In this document: one piece after another, positions 34,117 to 42,783 of the stretch
Layout: the number at the start of each line of letters is the position of its first letter
How positions within the stretch are numbered: position 1 is the stretch's first letter
DNA from: CAXXFQ01 sp963674475
GTDB taxonomy: Bacteria; Planctomycetota; Planctomycetia; Pirellulales; Thermoguttaceae
DNA length: 64,000 nucleotides
Direction of reading: 5' to 3'
NCBI GenBank assembly: GCA_963674475.2
Contig: CAXXFQ010000021.1
Span: 62,001-126,000, forward strand
Program-made: the position numbers and the translations under genes
Notes under the pieces: model-generated
What the model was told of the DNA's origin: nothing
Database searches by the model: none
What the model saw: only the letters and a program-made list of their open reading frames with translations

Positions 34117-34946
34117 GTGGAATTCGAATCACGACACTGGTCGAGAATACGGCAACTTCCGGCGGGCTTTTGGCCGAACACGGGTTGGCGTTTTGGATCG
34201 AGGTGGGCCGCCTGCGGGTCCTGTGGGATACCGGGAGCGGAAACGTCCTGCTTCATAACGCGAAAAAATTGGGCGTCCGTCTGACCACGGTCGATCGCTT
34301 GGTGCTCAGTCACGGTCATTATGACCATACCGGCGGGTTGGGCGATTTGCTCAAACTCGCGCCGGGGGTAAAACTTTTTGCACATCCGGCCGCCTTCGCG
34401 CCGAAATATGCCCGAAACCCCGACGGCAAGTCCCGTTCGATCGGCATCCGGTCGGTCGAGACCGCGGTGATCGCTCAATCGGCCCAGATCGTTTCCACCC
34501 TCGGACCGACCGAGATCGGCGACGGGCTGTTCGTCACCGGCGAGGTTCCGAGAACGACCGATTTCGAGGACACCGGCGGACCGTTTTTCTTGGACCCCGA
34601 GTGCCAAACGCCGGACGAATTGCTCGACGACCAGTCGGCTTTCTTCGATACGCCGGACGGGACGTGGGTCATTCTCGGTTGTGCGCATGCGGGGATTATC
34701 AACACGCTTCGCTACATTCACGAGCTGACCGACCATCGCCCGATCCATACCGTCGTTGGCGGAACGCACCTGCTCTCGGCCGACGCAAACCGGATGGATC
34801 GCACGGTCGAGGCGCTTCGGGAACTCGATATCAAACGGCTGTTCCCGGCCCACTGTAGCGGTTTTGCCGCCTCGGCCCGGCTGTGGAGCGAGTTCCCCGG
34901 TCGAGTCGCTGTCTGCCCGGCCGGAACGGTGTTGGAATCAGAGTAG
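34113..34946 (+). CDS. MBL-fold metallo-hydrolase
   Basis: Metallo-beta-lactamase fold, 277 aa, with the zinc motif SHGHYDHTGG (about 65-74), VILGCAHAGI and the late His in FPAHCSG. It belongs to the subgroup named after dihydropterin/ribofuranosyl-aminobenzene phosphate synthase, common in anaerobes beside iron-sulfur ATPases. The start is chosen for the ATGA overlap with the second MinD gene; the frame is open further upstream but inside that gene. Last gene of the plus-strand operon, before a strong terminator. Substrate unknown. Confidence 0.92.
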   Translation: MSGIRITTLVENTATSGGLLAEHGLAFWIEVGRLRVLWDTGSGNVLLHNAKKLGVRLTTVDRLVLSHGHYDHTGGLGDLLKLAPGVKLFAHPAAFAPKYARNPDGKSRSIGIRSVETAVIAQSAQIVSTLGPTEIGDGLFVTGEVPRTTDFEDTGGPFFLDPECQTPDELLDDQSAFFDTPDGTWVILGCAHAGIINTLRYIHELTDHRPIHTVVGGTHLLSADANRMDRTVEALRELDIKRLFPAHCSGFAASARLWSEFPGRVAVCPAGTVLESE

Positions 34947-34987
34947 GGGAAAAGACGTCCGATTTTTCCTTGTGAAACACGCAATGC

Positions 34988-35032
34988 AAAAGGGCCTCGG
35001 CGATTAGGAAAAACCGCCGGGGCCCTTTTTTT
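34988..35032 (+). terminator. Rho-independent terminator of the ORP-like operon
   Basis: AAAGGGCCTCGGCG, an A-rich loop, CGCCGGGGCCC and a run of T. The stem is long and G/C-rich; it also serves the convergent gene at 35080 poorly, as the minus strand has a shorter T run. Confidence 0.88.
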
Positions 35033-35079
35033 GATTCTTGCTGTTCTTTTCAGCTTTGGCACGGGTGCCGTTTTCTGTT

Positions 35080-35739
35080 TTACGGCAGTTCCTTGATCCG
35101 GATGTTGCGGAATTCAAGTCGGTCGCCGTGACCCAGGAATCCGAGATAGCCGGACTTACGGTCTTTTCCGGGGTGATCGCGGCCGTCCATCGGCTTGTCG
35201 ATTTTGGCCAAGTCGCCTTCTACAATGACGGTTCCGTTCAAGACGACCTGGACCTTCGAGCCGTCGAGCCGAATCTCTTCGCTGTTCCATTCGCCAACCG
35301 GTTTCAGGAAACCGGTCTTGGCCGGGAGCAGGCCGTAGATCGAACCATGGTACTGATACTTTTTGAGGTTGGCGTATTTTTTGGCGGTGTGGTCCAGGAC
35401 CTGGCTTTCCATGCCCGCATAGGCGCCGTTGCCCTTGCCCGGATAACGAAGCGCGATTCCGTTGTTTGCACCGGGATTGAGCCGGAACTCGAAGCGGAAG
35501 GCGTAGTTGGCATATTCTTTATTCGTAAAGAGGACGCCCCCTTTATTCTCTACACAGACCAACATCCCGTCTTCGACGGCGTATCCGTCGGTCGATCCTT
35601 GCCAGCCGTTAAGCGTTTTGCCGTCAAACAGGCTGACGAATCCGGCTTCGTCGCTCCCGCAGGAGGAGGGGGCGTCGGCGGCAAACGCCAAAGCGGGGAA
35701 AATCGAGACGAAAAGGGCCAAACTCAAAATGGTTTTCAT
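35080..35739 (-). CDS. Secreted DUF1080 protein (3-keto-disaccharide hydrolase domain)
   Basis: 219 aa with a signal peptide (MKTILSLALFVSIFPALAFA). The rest is one DUF1080 beta-jellyroll: GFVSLFDGKTLNGWQGS, NYAFRFEFRLNPGANNGIALR, GMESQVLD, and the C-terminal GRDHPGKDRKSGYLGFLGHGDRLEFRNIRI. The family is strongly expanded in planctomycetes and acts on sugars outside the cytoplasm. The start at 35739 places the signal peptide at the N-terminus; the frame runs open to 35898 without a plausible protein. Confidence 0.93.
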   Translation of the reverse strand: MKTILSLALFVSIFPALAFAADAPSSCGSDEAGFVSLFDGKTLNGWQGSTDGYAVEDGMLVCVENKGGVLFTNKEYANYAFRFEFRLNPGANNGIALRYPGKGNGAYAGMESQVLDHTAKKYANLKKYQYHGSIYGLLPAKTGFLKPVGEWNSEEIRLDGSKVQVVLNGTVIVEGDLAKIDKPMDGRDHPGKDRKSGYLGFLGHGDRLEFRNIRIKELP

Positions 35740-36152
35740 GTGGGTATCCTCAGTGTCTTTAAGAAGATCGTGGTAAGTAACTAATAAGGAAGAGTTTAAA
35801 CGATTTTTCTTTAAGCGGTAGGGGGGCCAAATGCCGTGGGTGGAAGGGTGGGGAGTCGGGATAAACCTTAAAAAAGACAAATGCCCCCCACTTGTCAATT
35901 TCCATGCCAGTCCACTATTTTAACATTCCGGCTGCGGAGAATCAACCGAAAGAACCTTTTTCCACTACGAAGGAAAGTCGGAAAAGGGGCGCGAATTTTT
36001 TCGGTTGTTTTCGTTCAGGAAATGCCCGGATGGCCATTTTGGGCCGTTTGCTGCGTACTACCGGAAGAGGTAAGGCAAGTCGTGGCGGCTTTTCTTGTTT
36101 TTTGTTTTGGAACGGAGTATTTGGTTTCCCCAAAAGGAAGAGGTAATTGACG
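35740..36152. other. Intergenic region, no gene seen
   Basis: About 410 bases between divergent genes. It must hold the promoters of the DUF1080 and CAP genes, but I see no -35/-10 pair I would defend. Short open frames here lack ribosome sites. Confidence 0.5.
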
Positions 36153-36629
36153 ATGAGAAGTTGGCTCCCCCTGTGTTTGCTTGGTGGTTTTGTGGTGGCG
36201 ACGGTCTTTGGGCCGAATGCGTCGGTCGACGCTGCCGAGATTCGATTGGTTTCGTCCAAAGAGGCCAAATCGGATGAGGCCAAAGAAAGCGACGACATTC
36301 GGACGATCGAAAAGAATATTGTCGAGTATACGAATCGCGAGCGGCAGCGACGTGGCATGCGTCCGTTGAAGTTGGATGTGAAGCTCATCGATTCGGCCCG
36401 CGATCATGCCCAGTGGATGGCCTCGCGACGTTCGTTGCAACACACGAAGCGCCCGGTCGGCGAAAATATCGCGATGGGTCAGCGATCCAGCAAAGAGGCG
36501 GTCAACGATTGGATGAACTCGAAGGGGCACCGGGCGAATATTCTCAACCCGTCCTACACGCGGATCGGTGCGGCCGCCTACAAAACCAAAGACGGGACGA
36601 TCTTTTGGTGTCAGCAATTTTTGTTCTAG
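36153..36629 (+). CDS. Secreted CAP-domain (SCP/PR-1-like) protein
   Basis: 158 aa with a signal peptide (MRSWLPLCLLGGFVVATVF). CAP domain from about residue 50: IVEYTNRERQRRGMRPL, SARDHAQWMA, GENIAMG, WMNSKGHRANILNPSYTRIGAA. The CAP histidine and glutamates of the shallow cleft are present (H in DHAQW, E in GENI, H in GHRANI). AAGGAAGAGG precedes the ATG; an in-frame TTG two codons earlier is less likely. Function of bacterial CAP proteins is mostly unknown. Confidence 0.92.
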   Translation: MRSWLPLCLLGGFVVATVFGPNASVDAAEIRLVSSKEAKSDEAKESDDIRTIEKNIVEYTNRERQRRGMRPLKLDVKLIDSARDHAQWMASRRSLQHTKRPVGENIAMGQRSSKEAVNDWMNSKGHRANILNPSYTRIGAAAYKTKDGTIFWCQQFLF

Positions 36630-36696
36630 GGGTCTGAGCCTTTCGAGGGGGTCAGAATCTCTGAACGATTTTGGCCCCACGTAAGGATATGGCTTT

Positions 36697-38208
36697 ATGG
36701 ACCATCGATATTTGCTTGCGCTCGATCAGGGAACGACCTCGAGCCGGGCGATTCTTTTTGGACATGACGGTCGGGTGATCGCGTCGGCCCATCGGGAATT
36801 TCCTCAAATTCTGCCCGGGCCCGGACTGGTCGAGCATGACCCCGAGGCGATTTGGCAATCGCAAATTGAAACGGCTCACGAGGTGTTGCGGCGGGCGAGA
36901 ATCGCCCCCGAGGTGGTCGCGGCGATCGGGGTGACCAACCAACGGGAAACGACCGTGGTTTGGGAGCGGGAGACCGGACGCCCCGTCTCCAACGCGATCG
37001 TCTGGCAAAGTCGGCTCAGCGCGCCGGAGTGCGACCGTCTCAAACAAGAAGGGCTGGAGCCGATTTTTCGCGAGAAAACGGGGCTTTTTCTTGATCCCTA
37101 CTTTTCCGGCACCAAACTAAAACACCTGCTCGATTCGATCAACGGCCTGCGCGCGAGGGCCGAACGGGGTGAGATTTGTTTCGGCACGGTCGATAGTTGG
37201 TTGCTCTGGCGTTTGACCGGCGGCCGATGGCACGCGACCGATTACAGCAATGCCAGCCGGACGTTGCTTTTCAATATTCACACGCTCCAGTGGGACGACG
37301 AACTTCTTCGCCTGCTCGACATTCCCCGGGCGATGCTCCCCGAGGTGCTTCCCACAAGCGGCGACTTTGGCATGACCGATGCGTCGATTTTCGGTCGGCC
37401 GATTCCGATCACCGCGATGGTCGGCGATCAACAGGCGGCCGCGTTCGGGCAGAATTGTTTCGAACCGGGCAGCGTCAAAAATACCTACGGGACCGGTTGC
37501 TTCATGTTGATGAACGCAGGGCACGAGCCGGTCGAATCGACGCAACGGTTGTTGACCACCGTCGGCTGGGGACTGGGCGACGAGGTGACCTATTTTCTCG
37601 AGGGGGCCGTTTTTATCGCCGGGGCGGCCGTGCAATGGCTGCGCGACAGTCTGGGGATTATCGAGACGTCGGCCGATGTCGAACGATTGGCCGCGACGGT
37701 CGACGATAGCGGCGGGGTCTTTTTCGTGCCGGCGATGGTCGGCCTCGGCGCGCCGTATTGGGACCCATATGCCCGTGGCGCGATTTTTGGTATCACCCGC
37801 GGAACGACGGCCGCCCATCTGGCTCGCGCGACAGTCGAAGCGATCGCCTTCCAGTCACGCGACCTGTTGGAAGCGATGCAGAAGGACGCCGGGCGGAGTT
37901 TGAGCGTCTTGCGAGTCGACGGCGGCGCGGCGGTCAATAATCCCTTGATGCAGTTCCAGGCCGACCTCTTGGGCGCGACGGTCGAGCGGCCGGTTGTGGC
38001 GGAGACGACTGCGCTCGGGGCGGCGTATCTGGCCGGATTGGCGGTCGGGTACTGGGAATCGCTCGACGAGATCCGCAAGAACTGGGCGTTGGATCGACGT
38101 TTTGTCCCTCAGGTCGACGCCACGTGGCGCGATCAGCGTTACACTCGGTGGCAGGAGGCGGTGCGCCGGTGTATGGAGTGGGAGCCCTCCAGAGCAGTGA
38201 ATGAGTAA
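36697..38208 (+). CDS. glpK: Glycerol kinase
   Basis: 503 aa FGGY-family kinase converting glycerol to glycerol 3-phosphate with ATP. LALDQGTTSSRA (phosphate 1 loop), GVTNQRETTVVWERETG, YFSGTKLKHLLD, the FGGY-type signature GDQQAAAFGQNCFEPGSVKNTYGTGCF region and DGGAAVNNPLMQFQADLLG are all standard. No glycerol facilitator or glpD is next to it. It ends 11 bases before the convergent M14 peptidase gene. Confidence 0.96.
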   Translation: MDHRYLLALDQGTTSSRAILFGHDGRVIASAHREFPQILPGPGLVEHDPEAIWQSQIETAHEVLRRARIAPEVVAAIGVTNQRETTVVWERETGRPVSNAIVWQSRLSAPECDRLKQEGLEPIFREKTGLFLDPYFSGTKLKHLLDSINGLRARAERGEICFGTVDSWLLWRLTGGRWHATDYSNASRTLLFNIHTLQWDDELLRLLDIPRAMLPEVLPTSGDFGMTDASIFGRPIPITAMVGDQQAAAFGQNCFEPGSVKNTYGTGCFMLMNAGHEPVESTQRLLTTVGWGLGDEVTYFLEGAVFIAGAAVQWLRDSLGIIETSADVERLAATVDDSGGVFFVPAMVGLGAPYWDPYARGAIFGITRGTTAAHLARATVEAIAFQSRDLLEAMQKDAGRSLSVLRVDGGAAVNNPLMQFQADLLGATVERPVVAETTALGAAYLAGLAVGYWESLDEIRKNWALDRRFVPQVDATWRDQRYTRWQEAVRRCMEWEPSRAVNE

Positions 38209-38219
38209 AATCAAGGAAA

Positions 38220-39449
38220 CTAAAGGGTTTCCAAATACTGCCGGATGGCGTGGGCCAGATCGCCGCCGAACTGGCGGGAGTTTTCAATCGAGGTGGGGAT
38301 TCCATGGATGTTGGCGTAGGGGAATTCGACTGTGGTTGCTATCTGGATGCCGGGGAGGTTTGCCGCCCAAGCGCTGCACGAGCTGGGCACTTTTCTTTTG
38401 TTCCAGGAAACGCCCCAGGGGATATTGTCTTCGGGGGCGTATTGTAACGGGCCCGTTTGTGCCTGTTGAATAATTTTGGAAAAACGGACAATCTGTTCCC
38501 AGACTTTCTGGTTCCTTCCTCCGACAAGAAAAACCCTTTCGTCCGACTCGCCGCGAATCCATGGGCAATGCAGGTCGAGGGACATATCCAGGCGGCCTTT
38601 TGACCACTGGGGAATGAACTTGCGAAGCTCGGCCGTTGAAGGATAAATACTCTCGCCTAAATAATCGCGGTTGTGATCGTGGGGGCGGCGGTTTTTTCCC
38701 TGGTCGCCGTCCTCGACGCCATCCTTGTCCATAAAAGGCACGACCACCGCCTGGATGTTTTCGCAAAACCAGCGTCCGTCGTCCGTGTACGAGAGAATCC
38801 TTCCAAGCAGCCCTTCCAGGACCCAACTGGCCATCATTTCGCAGCTGTGATGGCGGCAAGTGAAAAGCAATCGATATCGGGGATTTTCGCCCAGGTTGCC
38901 CACTCGCAGTCGGCGCGTGGTACGCCCCCGTTTGGTTTGGCAGTGCGGTTCGACCAGCAGGTGTTCGTGTTCCTTGTAACGGGCAAGAAATGCGAGCAGA
39001 TTTTTCTCCTGATAAGGGATCGCCAAGCAGAATCGGACTTCGTCGGCCTCGGCCGGGAACGTGTAGGTAAACGTTGCACCGTGGACACATTCGCTGCCCG
39101 TCCAAGACCACGTTTCCCCGCGATCGATGCTGACTGCCGGGCCACGTGCCGTGATCGGATTTCCTTTGGTAAACCGAAAGGTGATCGTCCGGCCCGCCGC
39201 GCCGCGTACACGAAAGTACCAGTAGAACCAGTCGTCGGTATCGCGAAAGTCCTGGTGCAGGTCGACCTGCCCGCCATCGATTCGCTCGACCACAATATTT
39301 CCACCGGGGAAATCACCGTCGATCGAGATGTCGTCGGTATTTTTTTTCGCCTCTTCGTCACCAAAAACTAGCCGGGCAGAGGAACCCAGTGTCAAACTCC
39401 CCGTAACGATTGCCGAATTTCGCAAAAACGTTCTTCGTGATTGGTCCAT
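38220..39449 (-). CDS. Tat-exported M14-family zinc carboxypeptidase
   Basis: 409 aa. Twin-arginine signal SRRTFLRNS near the N-terminus followed by a hydrophobic stretch. A beta-sandwich domain (about 45-165) precedes the M14 peptidase domain: zinc ligands H and E in RHHSCEMM (about 203-210) and a later His in DLHCPW. The catalytic Glu is probably in TTVEFPYAN near the C-terminus. This two-domain layout is that of M14 proteins with an N-terminal pro/CCP-like domain. Substrate unknown. Confidence 0.9.
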   Translation of the reverse strand: MDQSRRTFLRNSAIVTGSLTLGSSARLVFGDEEAKKNTDDISIDGDFPGGNIVVERIDGGQVDLHQDFRDTDDWFYWYFRVRGAAGRTITFRFTKGNPITARGPAVSIDRGETWSWTGSECVHGATFTYTFPAEADEVRFCLAIPYQEKNLLAFLARYKEHEHLLVEPHCQTKRGRTTRRLRVGNLGENPRYRLLFTCRHHSCEMMASWVLEGLLGRILSYTDDGRWFCENIQAVVVPFMDKDGVEDGDQGKNRRPHDHNRDYLGESIYPSTAELRKFIPQWSKGRLDMSLDLHCPWIRGESDERVFLVGGRNQKVWEQIVRFSKIIQQAQTGPLQYAPEDNIPWGVSWNKRKVPSSCSAWAANLPGIQIATTVEFPYANIHGIPTSIENSRQFGGDLAHAIRQYLETL

Positions 39450-39496
39450 CGAAAAAATCCTTTCAGCGAAGCATGGTCAAAGAAGGTTGAGATCTG

Positions 39497-40798
39497 CTAG
39501 GGCAGCTCGGCGTAATGGGTGCTTGTCGTGGCGTCTCGGTCGTCGGTCACTTCGAGGAAAAACGTGATCGGTCGTTTCGACGGGATTTCGGCCGAAATTT
39601 GCCCGTTTTCCAACGTCGCGTCGACGGTGTGCCACTGGCGATTTTCCCATTTTGTGAAGTTGTCTCGATAGCCACCCTTGTCAGTGGTCCAGTGGAGCGC
39701 GGCCGACTTGATTTGTGTCGTCGAACCGTTTTCAATCGTGGCGGTGGCCTTGCCGTTTTTGACCGCGAGAGGGCCGAGTCTGGGAAGCGGTTTCCCATTT
39801 TTGAGAACACTATCGACGTAGAGACCGATTTCCTTCGGGGCCCAGCCTTCCCAGTGGCCGTGAGGCATGTGGACTTGAAGCCGAAGGTCAACCGGGCCGC
39901 GAGCCGCGGCGGGCGGTAGGAGCTTCCGCTCCATCGTGGTGTCCAAATCGGTGCGGCAGCACCTACCCGCTCTCGGTCGTACCGAGCCGGGCACCGAGCG
40001 ATATGACTTGCGATGGATGTCCATCGGGTACGCGAGATCGTCGGTCCCGGCGAGGAAAAAGATGGGGCACTCGACGTCTGAAAGATATCCAGACGGGTCG
40101 AAGTACTTGACCCAACGCCGACGGAGTTCGGGAGTCATCTTGTTGAAAAACGGGAGCCAGACGCTGTTTTCGTCGAGGAATCCGCAACCGTAGACCGGCA
40201 CGGCAACCTTGAATCGATGGTCGATTCCCGCGGTGATGCAGGTCAGGTATCCGCCCCAGCTGATCCCACAGATGCCGGTTCGTCGGGCGTCGACCTCTTC
40301 GCGGCTGGCCAAGAGCGAGTGGCCACGGATGACCGCTGCGACCGCGTGGTAGGTCCACATCTTGCGGTAATCGGACTGGTCGAACTGGCTGTACTTTCCC
40401 ACGTCACCCTGATCGGGGCCGCCATCGGGAAGCCGTTTTTTGTCGGGACCATGTCCGGCCAGGTCCATCGCCAGCGCCGCGTAGCCGCGCTTCGCCCAAA
40501 GTTTGGCCCACTCTCGAAACGCGGTTCCTCCGCCCCCGTGAACCAGAACCATCGCCGGAAACGGACCGTTCCCTTCTGCGGGAGTTGCATAGTAGCCAAA
40601 CACGCGGGTCGGTTTTCCTGCGACCGGTTCCCCTTCGTAGTAGACTTCCCGGACCAACCCGTCTTGCTCGCCCCAGGTGGCCTTTGGAACTTGGTAAAGC
40701 GAATCGAGATCCCAAAGGCACGTTTTTTCAGCTGCCCATGAGCCGCTCGTGCCAACTGCCAAAACGAGAAGAGACCAAAAGACCAGACGCGTTTTCAT
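39497..40798 (-). CDS. Secreted alpha/beta-hydrolase (acetyl-xylan-esterase/dienelactone-hydrolase type)
   Basis: 433 aa with a signal peptide (MKTRLVFWSLLVLAVGTSGSWA). HGGGGTAFREW is the oxyanion segment, GISWGGYLT (about 187-195) the nucleophile elbow, with Asp in LAGTDDLAYP and His in PHGHWEG. A C-terminal beta domain follows (about 325-433). Between SVPG and RLQVHMPHGH there are about 33 residues (VRPRAGRCC...GPVDL) that do not fit the fold; their DNA is a cluster of small palindromes (39897-39986), so this looks like an in-frame insertion close to the catalytic Asp-His segment, which may impair activity. Confidence 0.9.
   Translation of the reverse strand: MKTRLVFWSLLVLAVGTSGSWAAEKTCLWDLDSLYQVPKATWGEQDGLVREVYYEGEPVAGKPTRVFGYYATPAEGNGPFPAMVLVHGGGGTAFREWAKLWAKRGYAALAMDLAGHGPDKKRLPDGGPDQGDVGKYSQFDQSDYRKMWTYHAVAAVIRGHSLLASREEVDARRTGICGISWGGYLTCITAGIDHRFKVAVPVYGCGFLDENSVWLPFFNKMTPELRRRWVKYFDPSGYLSDVECPIFFLAGTDDLAYPMDIHRKSYRSVPGSVRPRAGRCCRTDLDTTMERKLLPPAAARGPVDLRLQVHMPHGHWEGWAPKEIGLYVDSVLKNGKPLPRLGPLAVKNGKATATIENGSTTQIKSAALHWTTDKGGYRDNFTKWENRQWHTVDATLENGQISAEIPSKRPITFFLEVTDDRDATTSTHYAELP
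39897..39986. repeat. Cluster of four small palindromes inserted in an esterase gene
   Basis: CCGCG-AGC-CGCGG (39897-39909); GGAGC-TTCC-GCTCC and GGTGC-GGCA-GCACC within an outer pair GGTA...TACC (39915-39967); CTCGGT-CGT-ACCGAG (39972-39986). The whole corresponds to roughly 99 bases, a multiple of three. It resembles REP-type or palindromic-element insertions in coding DNA. Confidence 0.65.
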
Positions 40799-40882
40799 AT
40801 GAAATCCTTTTATGGGAAACCGGTTTTTTGGGGGGTGGGAAAGGGGCGGATTGCGGGGCCGTTTTCGGGACGACCAGTTTTG

Positions 40883-41542
40883 TTACTTCTGCTTGGACTT
40901 TTTCGCCTTTTCGGCGAGCCAGCCGACGAACTCGTCCATTCCCTCGCCGGTCAACGCCGAAACGCTGAAGACGTTGGCTTCCGGGTTCAGGTGCGCCATG
41001 TCCGCTTTGACCCGGTCGAGATCAAAGCGTCCGTCGGAAAGCTGATCGATCTTGGTGACCAACAGGATGTCCGACTTCTTGAAGATGGTCGGGTATTTGG
41101 CGACCTTGTCGTCCCCTTCGCTGACACTGAGGATCACGATCCGAAGGCTTTCGCCCAGGTCGAATCCGGCCGTGCAGACCAGATTGCCGACGTTTTCGAT
41201 CACAAGCAGGTCGATCTCTTCGCACTTGAGATTCTCCAACGCCGCGGCGACCATCGTGGCGTTGAGGTGACAGGCCCCGTCGGTGTTGATCTGGACGACC
41301 GGGATGCCCAGCTCCTCGATCCGCTCGGCGTCGATCGCGCTGGCCAAATCCCCTTCAATGACGGCCGGGGCGAGTTGTTCGCGGATTTTTGCAAACATCG
41401 CTTCCAGTAACGTGGTTTTACCACAGCCGGGCGAGCCCATCAGGTTGACGACATAAGTGCCGGCCAAGCGGAAACGAACCCGGTTGAGATCCGCGTGTTT
41501 CTCGTTGGCTTTCATAATCTTTTTGGCGGCGACGATTTTCAT
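40883..41542 (-). CDS. hypB: Hydrogenase nickel-incorporation GTPase HypB
   Basis: GTPase that works with HypA to insert nickel into [NiFe] hydrogenases (or urease). P-loop GSPGCGKTT at about 37-45; the nickel/zinc site NTDGACHLNA (Cys, His); switch EGDDKVAKYP; and guanine motif TKID. The N-terminus lacks the nickel-binding CxxCxC and His-rich stretch of some homologues. Four-base overlap with hypA. No [NiFe] hydrogenase gene is in the window, so its target lies elsewhere. Confidence 0.96.
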   Translation of the reverse strand: MKIVAAKKIMKANEKHADLNRVRFRLAGTYVVNLMGSPGCGKTTLLEAMFAKIREQLAPAVIEGDLASAIDAERIEELGIPVVQINTDGACHLNATMVAAALENLKCEEIDLLVIENVGNLVCTAGFDLGESLRIVILSVSEGDDKVAKYPTIFKKSDILLVTKIDQLSDGRFDLDRVKADMAHLNPEANVFSVSALTGEGMDEFVGWLAEKAKKSKQK

Positions 41543-41898
41543 GATGACTCCTCTTCCAGTTCGATAGTTTGCAGCAGTAGATCTTGCCCCCCTTCAAAAC
41601 GGATCTCGGTGCTCCCGCAATCCGGACAGGCGGGCAGCAGCTCGTCAATCTCGTTTTCGGCTTGACAGGCGAGACATCGACAAATCGCCTTGGGCTCGTC
41701 AATCACCAGCTCGGCCTTTTCGATCAGGGCGTGGTCAGGAGCGAGAAGTTCGAAGGCAAACCGGATCGAGTCGGCGTTGGCGCCGCTCAAGCGTCCAACA
41801 ACCACCTCCAATCGGGTGACCGGACCCGCGCAGCCCGCCTTGGTGACTTCGTCTTCCACTTGTTCGATCAGGGTTTGAACGATAGCGACTTCGTGCAA
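41539..41898 (-). CDS. hypA: Hydrogenase nickel-incorporation protein HypA
   Basis: 119 aa. The N-terminal MHE provides the nickel-binding His2; zinc site CRCLAC...CPDC at about 72-92. Standard length and order for HypA. It partners with HypB (overlapping gene) and follows the hydrogenase protease gene by 13 bases, so the three form one maturation operon. Confidence 0.96.
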   Translation of the reverse strand: MHEVAIVQTLIEQVEDEVTKAGCAGPVTRLEVVVGRLSGANADSIRFAFELLAPDHALIEKAELVIDEPKAICRCLACQAENEIDELLPACPDCGSTEIRFEGGQDLLLQTIELEEESS

Positions 41899-41911
41899 AA
41901 GGGGGCCCCCT

Positions 41912-42400
41912 TTAGTTCGACGCTTTTGCGTCGTTGGTGAATGAATCGAGTACTTCCAGGACTTTTTCGACCGCGTGGGGAATGGCCGCTTCGACCTCGG
42001 GGGTACATGACTCGTCGAAGGTCAGGACGTCTTTGGCTTCGATGCCGATCAGTCGGATCGAGTCGTCTTCGGGCAGTTTGGCACCGGCTTGACGGCCGAC
42101 GGTCAGGGCCATCCGTAAGGTCAAATCGTGGGCCGAGTTGGTTTTTTGGGTCGGGATGTCGGTGACTTCGAGCAGATGGATCGTTCCCGGCTCCGCGCCG
42201 GTGCAAATTGCGTCGATCACGATCGCCCGGTCATAGTCGATCATCCGTTCCATTAATCGAAGCCCCCCCCAGTAATCTTCATCGATTTCGATGTCGCTGC
42301 GCCCCAGCAGCTGAGGCCGCAGGTGGTCAATCACTTTCAGACCGACGCTATCGTCAGCGATCAGGGGGTTTCCAAGACCAATAACAAGAGTTTTCATCAT
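41912..42400 (-). CDS. [NiFe]-hydrogenase maturation protease
   Basis: Peptidase that removes the C-terminal tail of the [NiFe] large subunit after nickel insertion (HyaD/HybD/HoxW family). VIGLGNPLIADDSVGLKV is the family start, with the metal-binding acidic residue in ADDS; Asp in VIDAI and His in SAHDLTL complete the nickel site. Two ATG codons (42400, 42397) stand together; neither has a strong ribosome site. An upstream extension open to 42484 has no homology-like character. About 162 aa. Confidence 0.93.
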   Translation of the reverse strand: MMKTLVIGLGNPLIADDSVGLKVIDHLRPQLLGRSDIEIDEDYWGGLRLMERMIDYDRAIVIDAICTGAEPGTIHLLEVTDIPTQKTNSAHDLTLRMALTVGRQAGAKLPEDDSIRLIGIEAKDVLTFDESCTPEVEAAIPHAVEKVLEVLDSFTNDAKASN

Positions 42401-42783
42401 TGCCGGATAGAGTTTCCATAAGGGAGGGGAAATGCAGAAAGGAGTCAGAGGACTCAAAGTGGTCGATCGGCTCCCAAGAAGCAATCCATTTTATCCTGTT
42501 CGGAGGTCAGGAAAAAGTCTCTTTAAAAAGTGATTTTTCTCATGAAAGGTGCAGGAAGACATTTTGACACATTGACGTTATTTGTCGCATCTTCACTTTT
42601 TCCCCCAAGAGGATTAATTGGTATTTCCTACCTTTTCGCCAGAAAGCCCATTTTCGCATGTTTTTTTTGGGGGGGGTGAGCGATAACTAATTTTTGGGCG
42701 GTAAAAAATACCGTCTGTGCCCGTTATTTACTGAGAAGAAGCGAATATTTTTCAGAGAATGCCCAAAATGGGGGGGATTTTGC
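42401..42783. other. Intergenic region with T- and G-runs
   Basis: No gene seen. TTGACA at 42564-42569 is followed after 18 bases by a poor -10 (CATCTT), so a promoter for the porin gene is possible but weak. Homopolymer runs (T then G, about 42661-42677, and G at about 42772) could be error-prone in sequencing. Confidence 0.4.

Noticed and set aside
35055..35075. Sigma-54-like TTGGCACG after the ORP operon
   Set aside because: The -12 half (TTGC) is missing at the required distance; the GGCACGGGTGCC palindrome explains the match.
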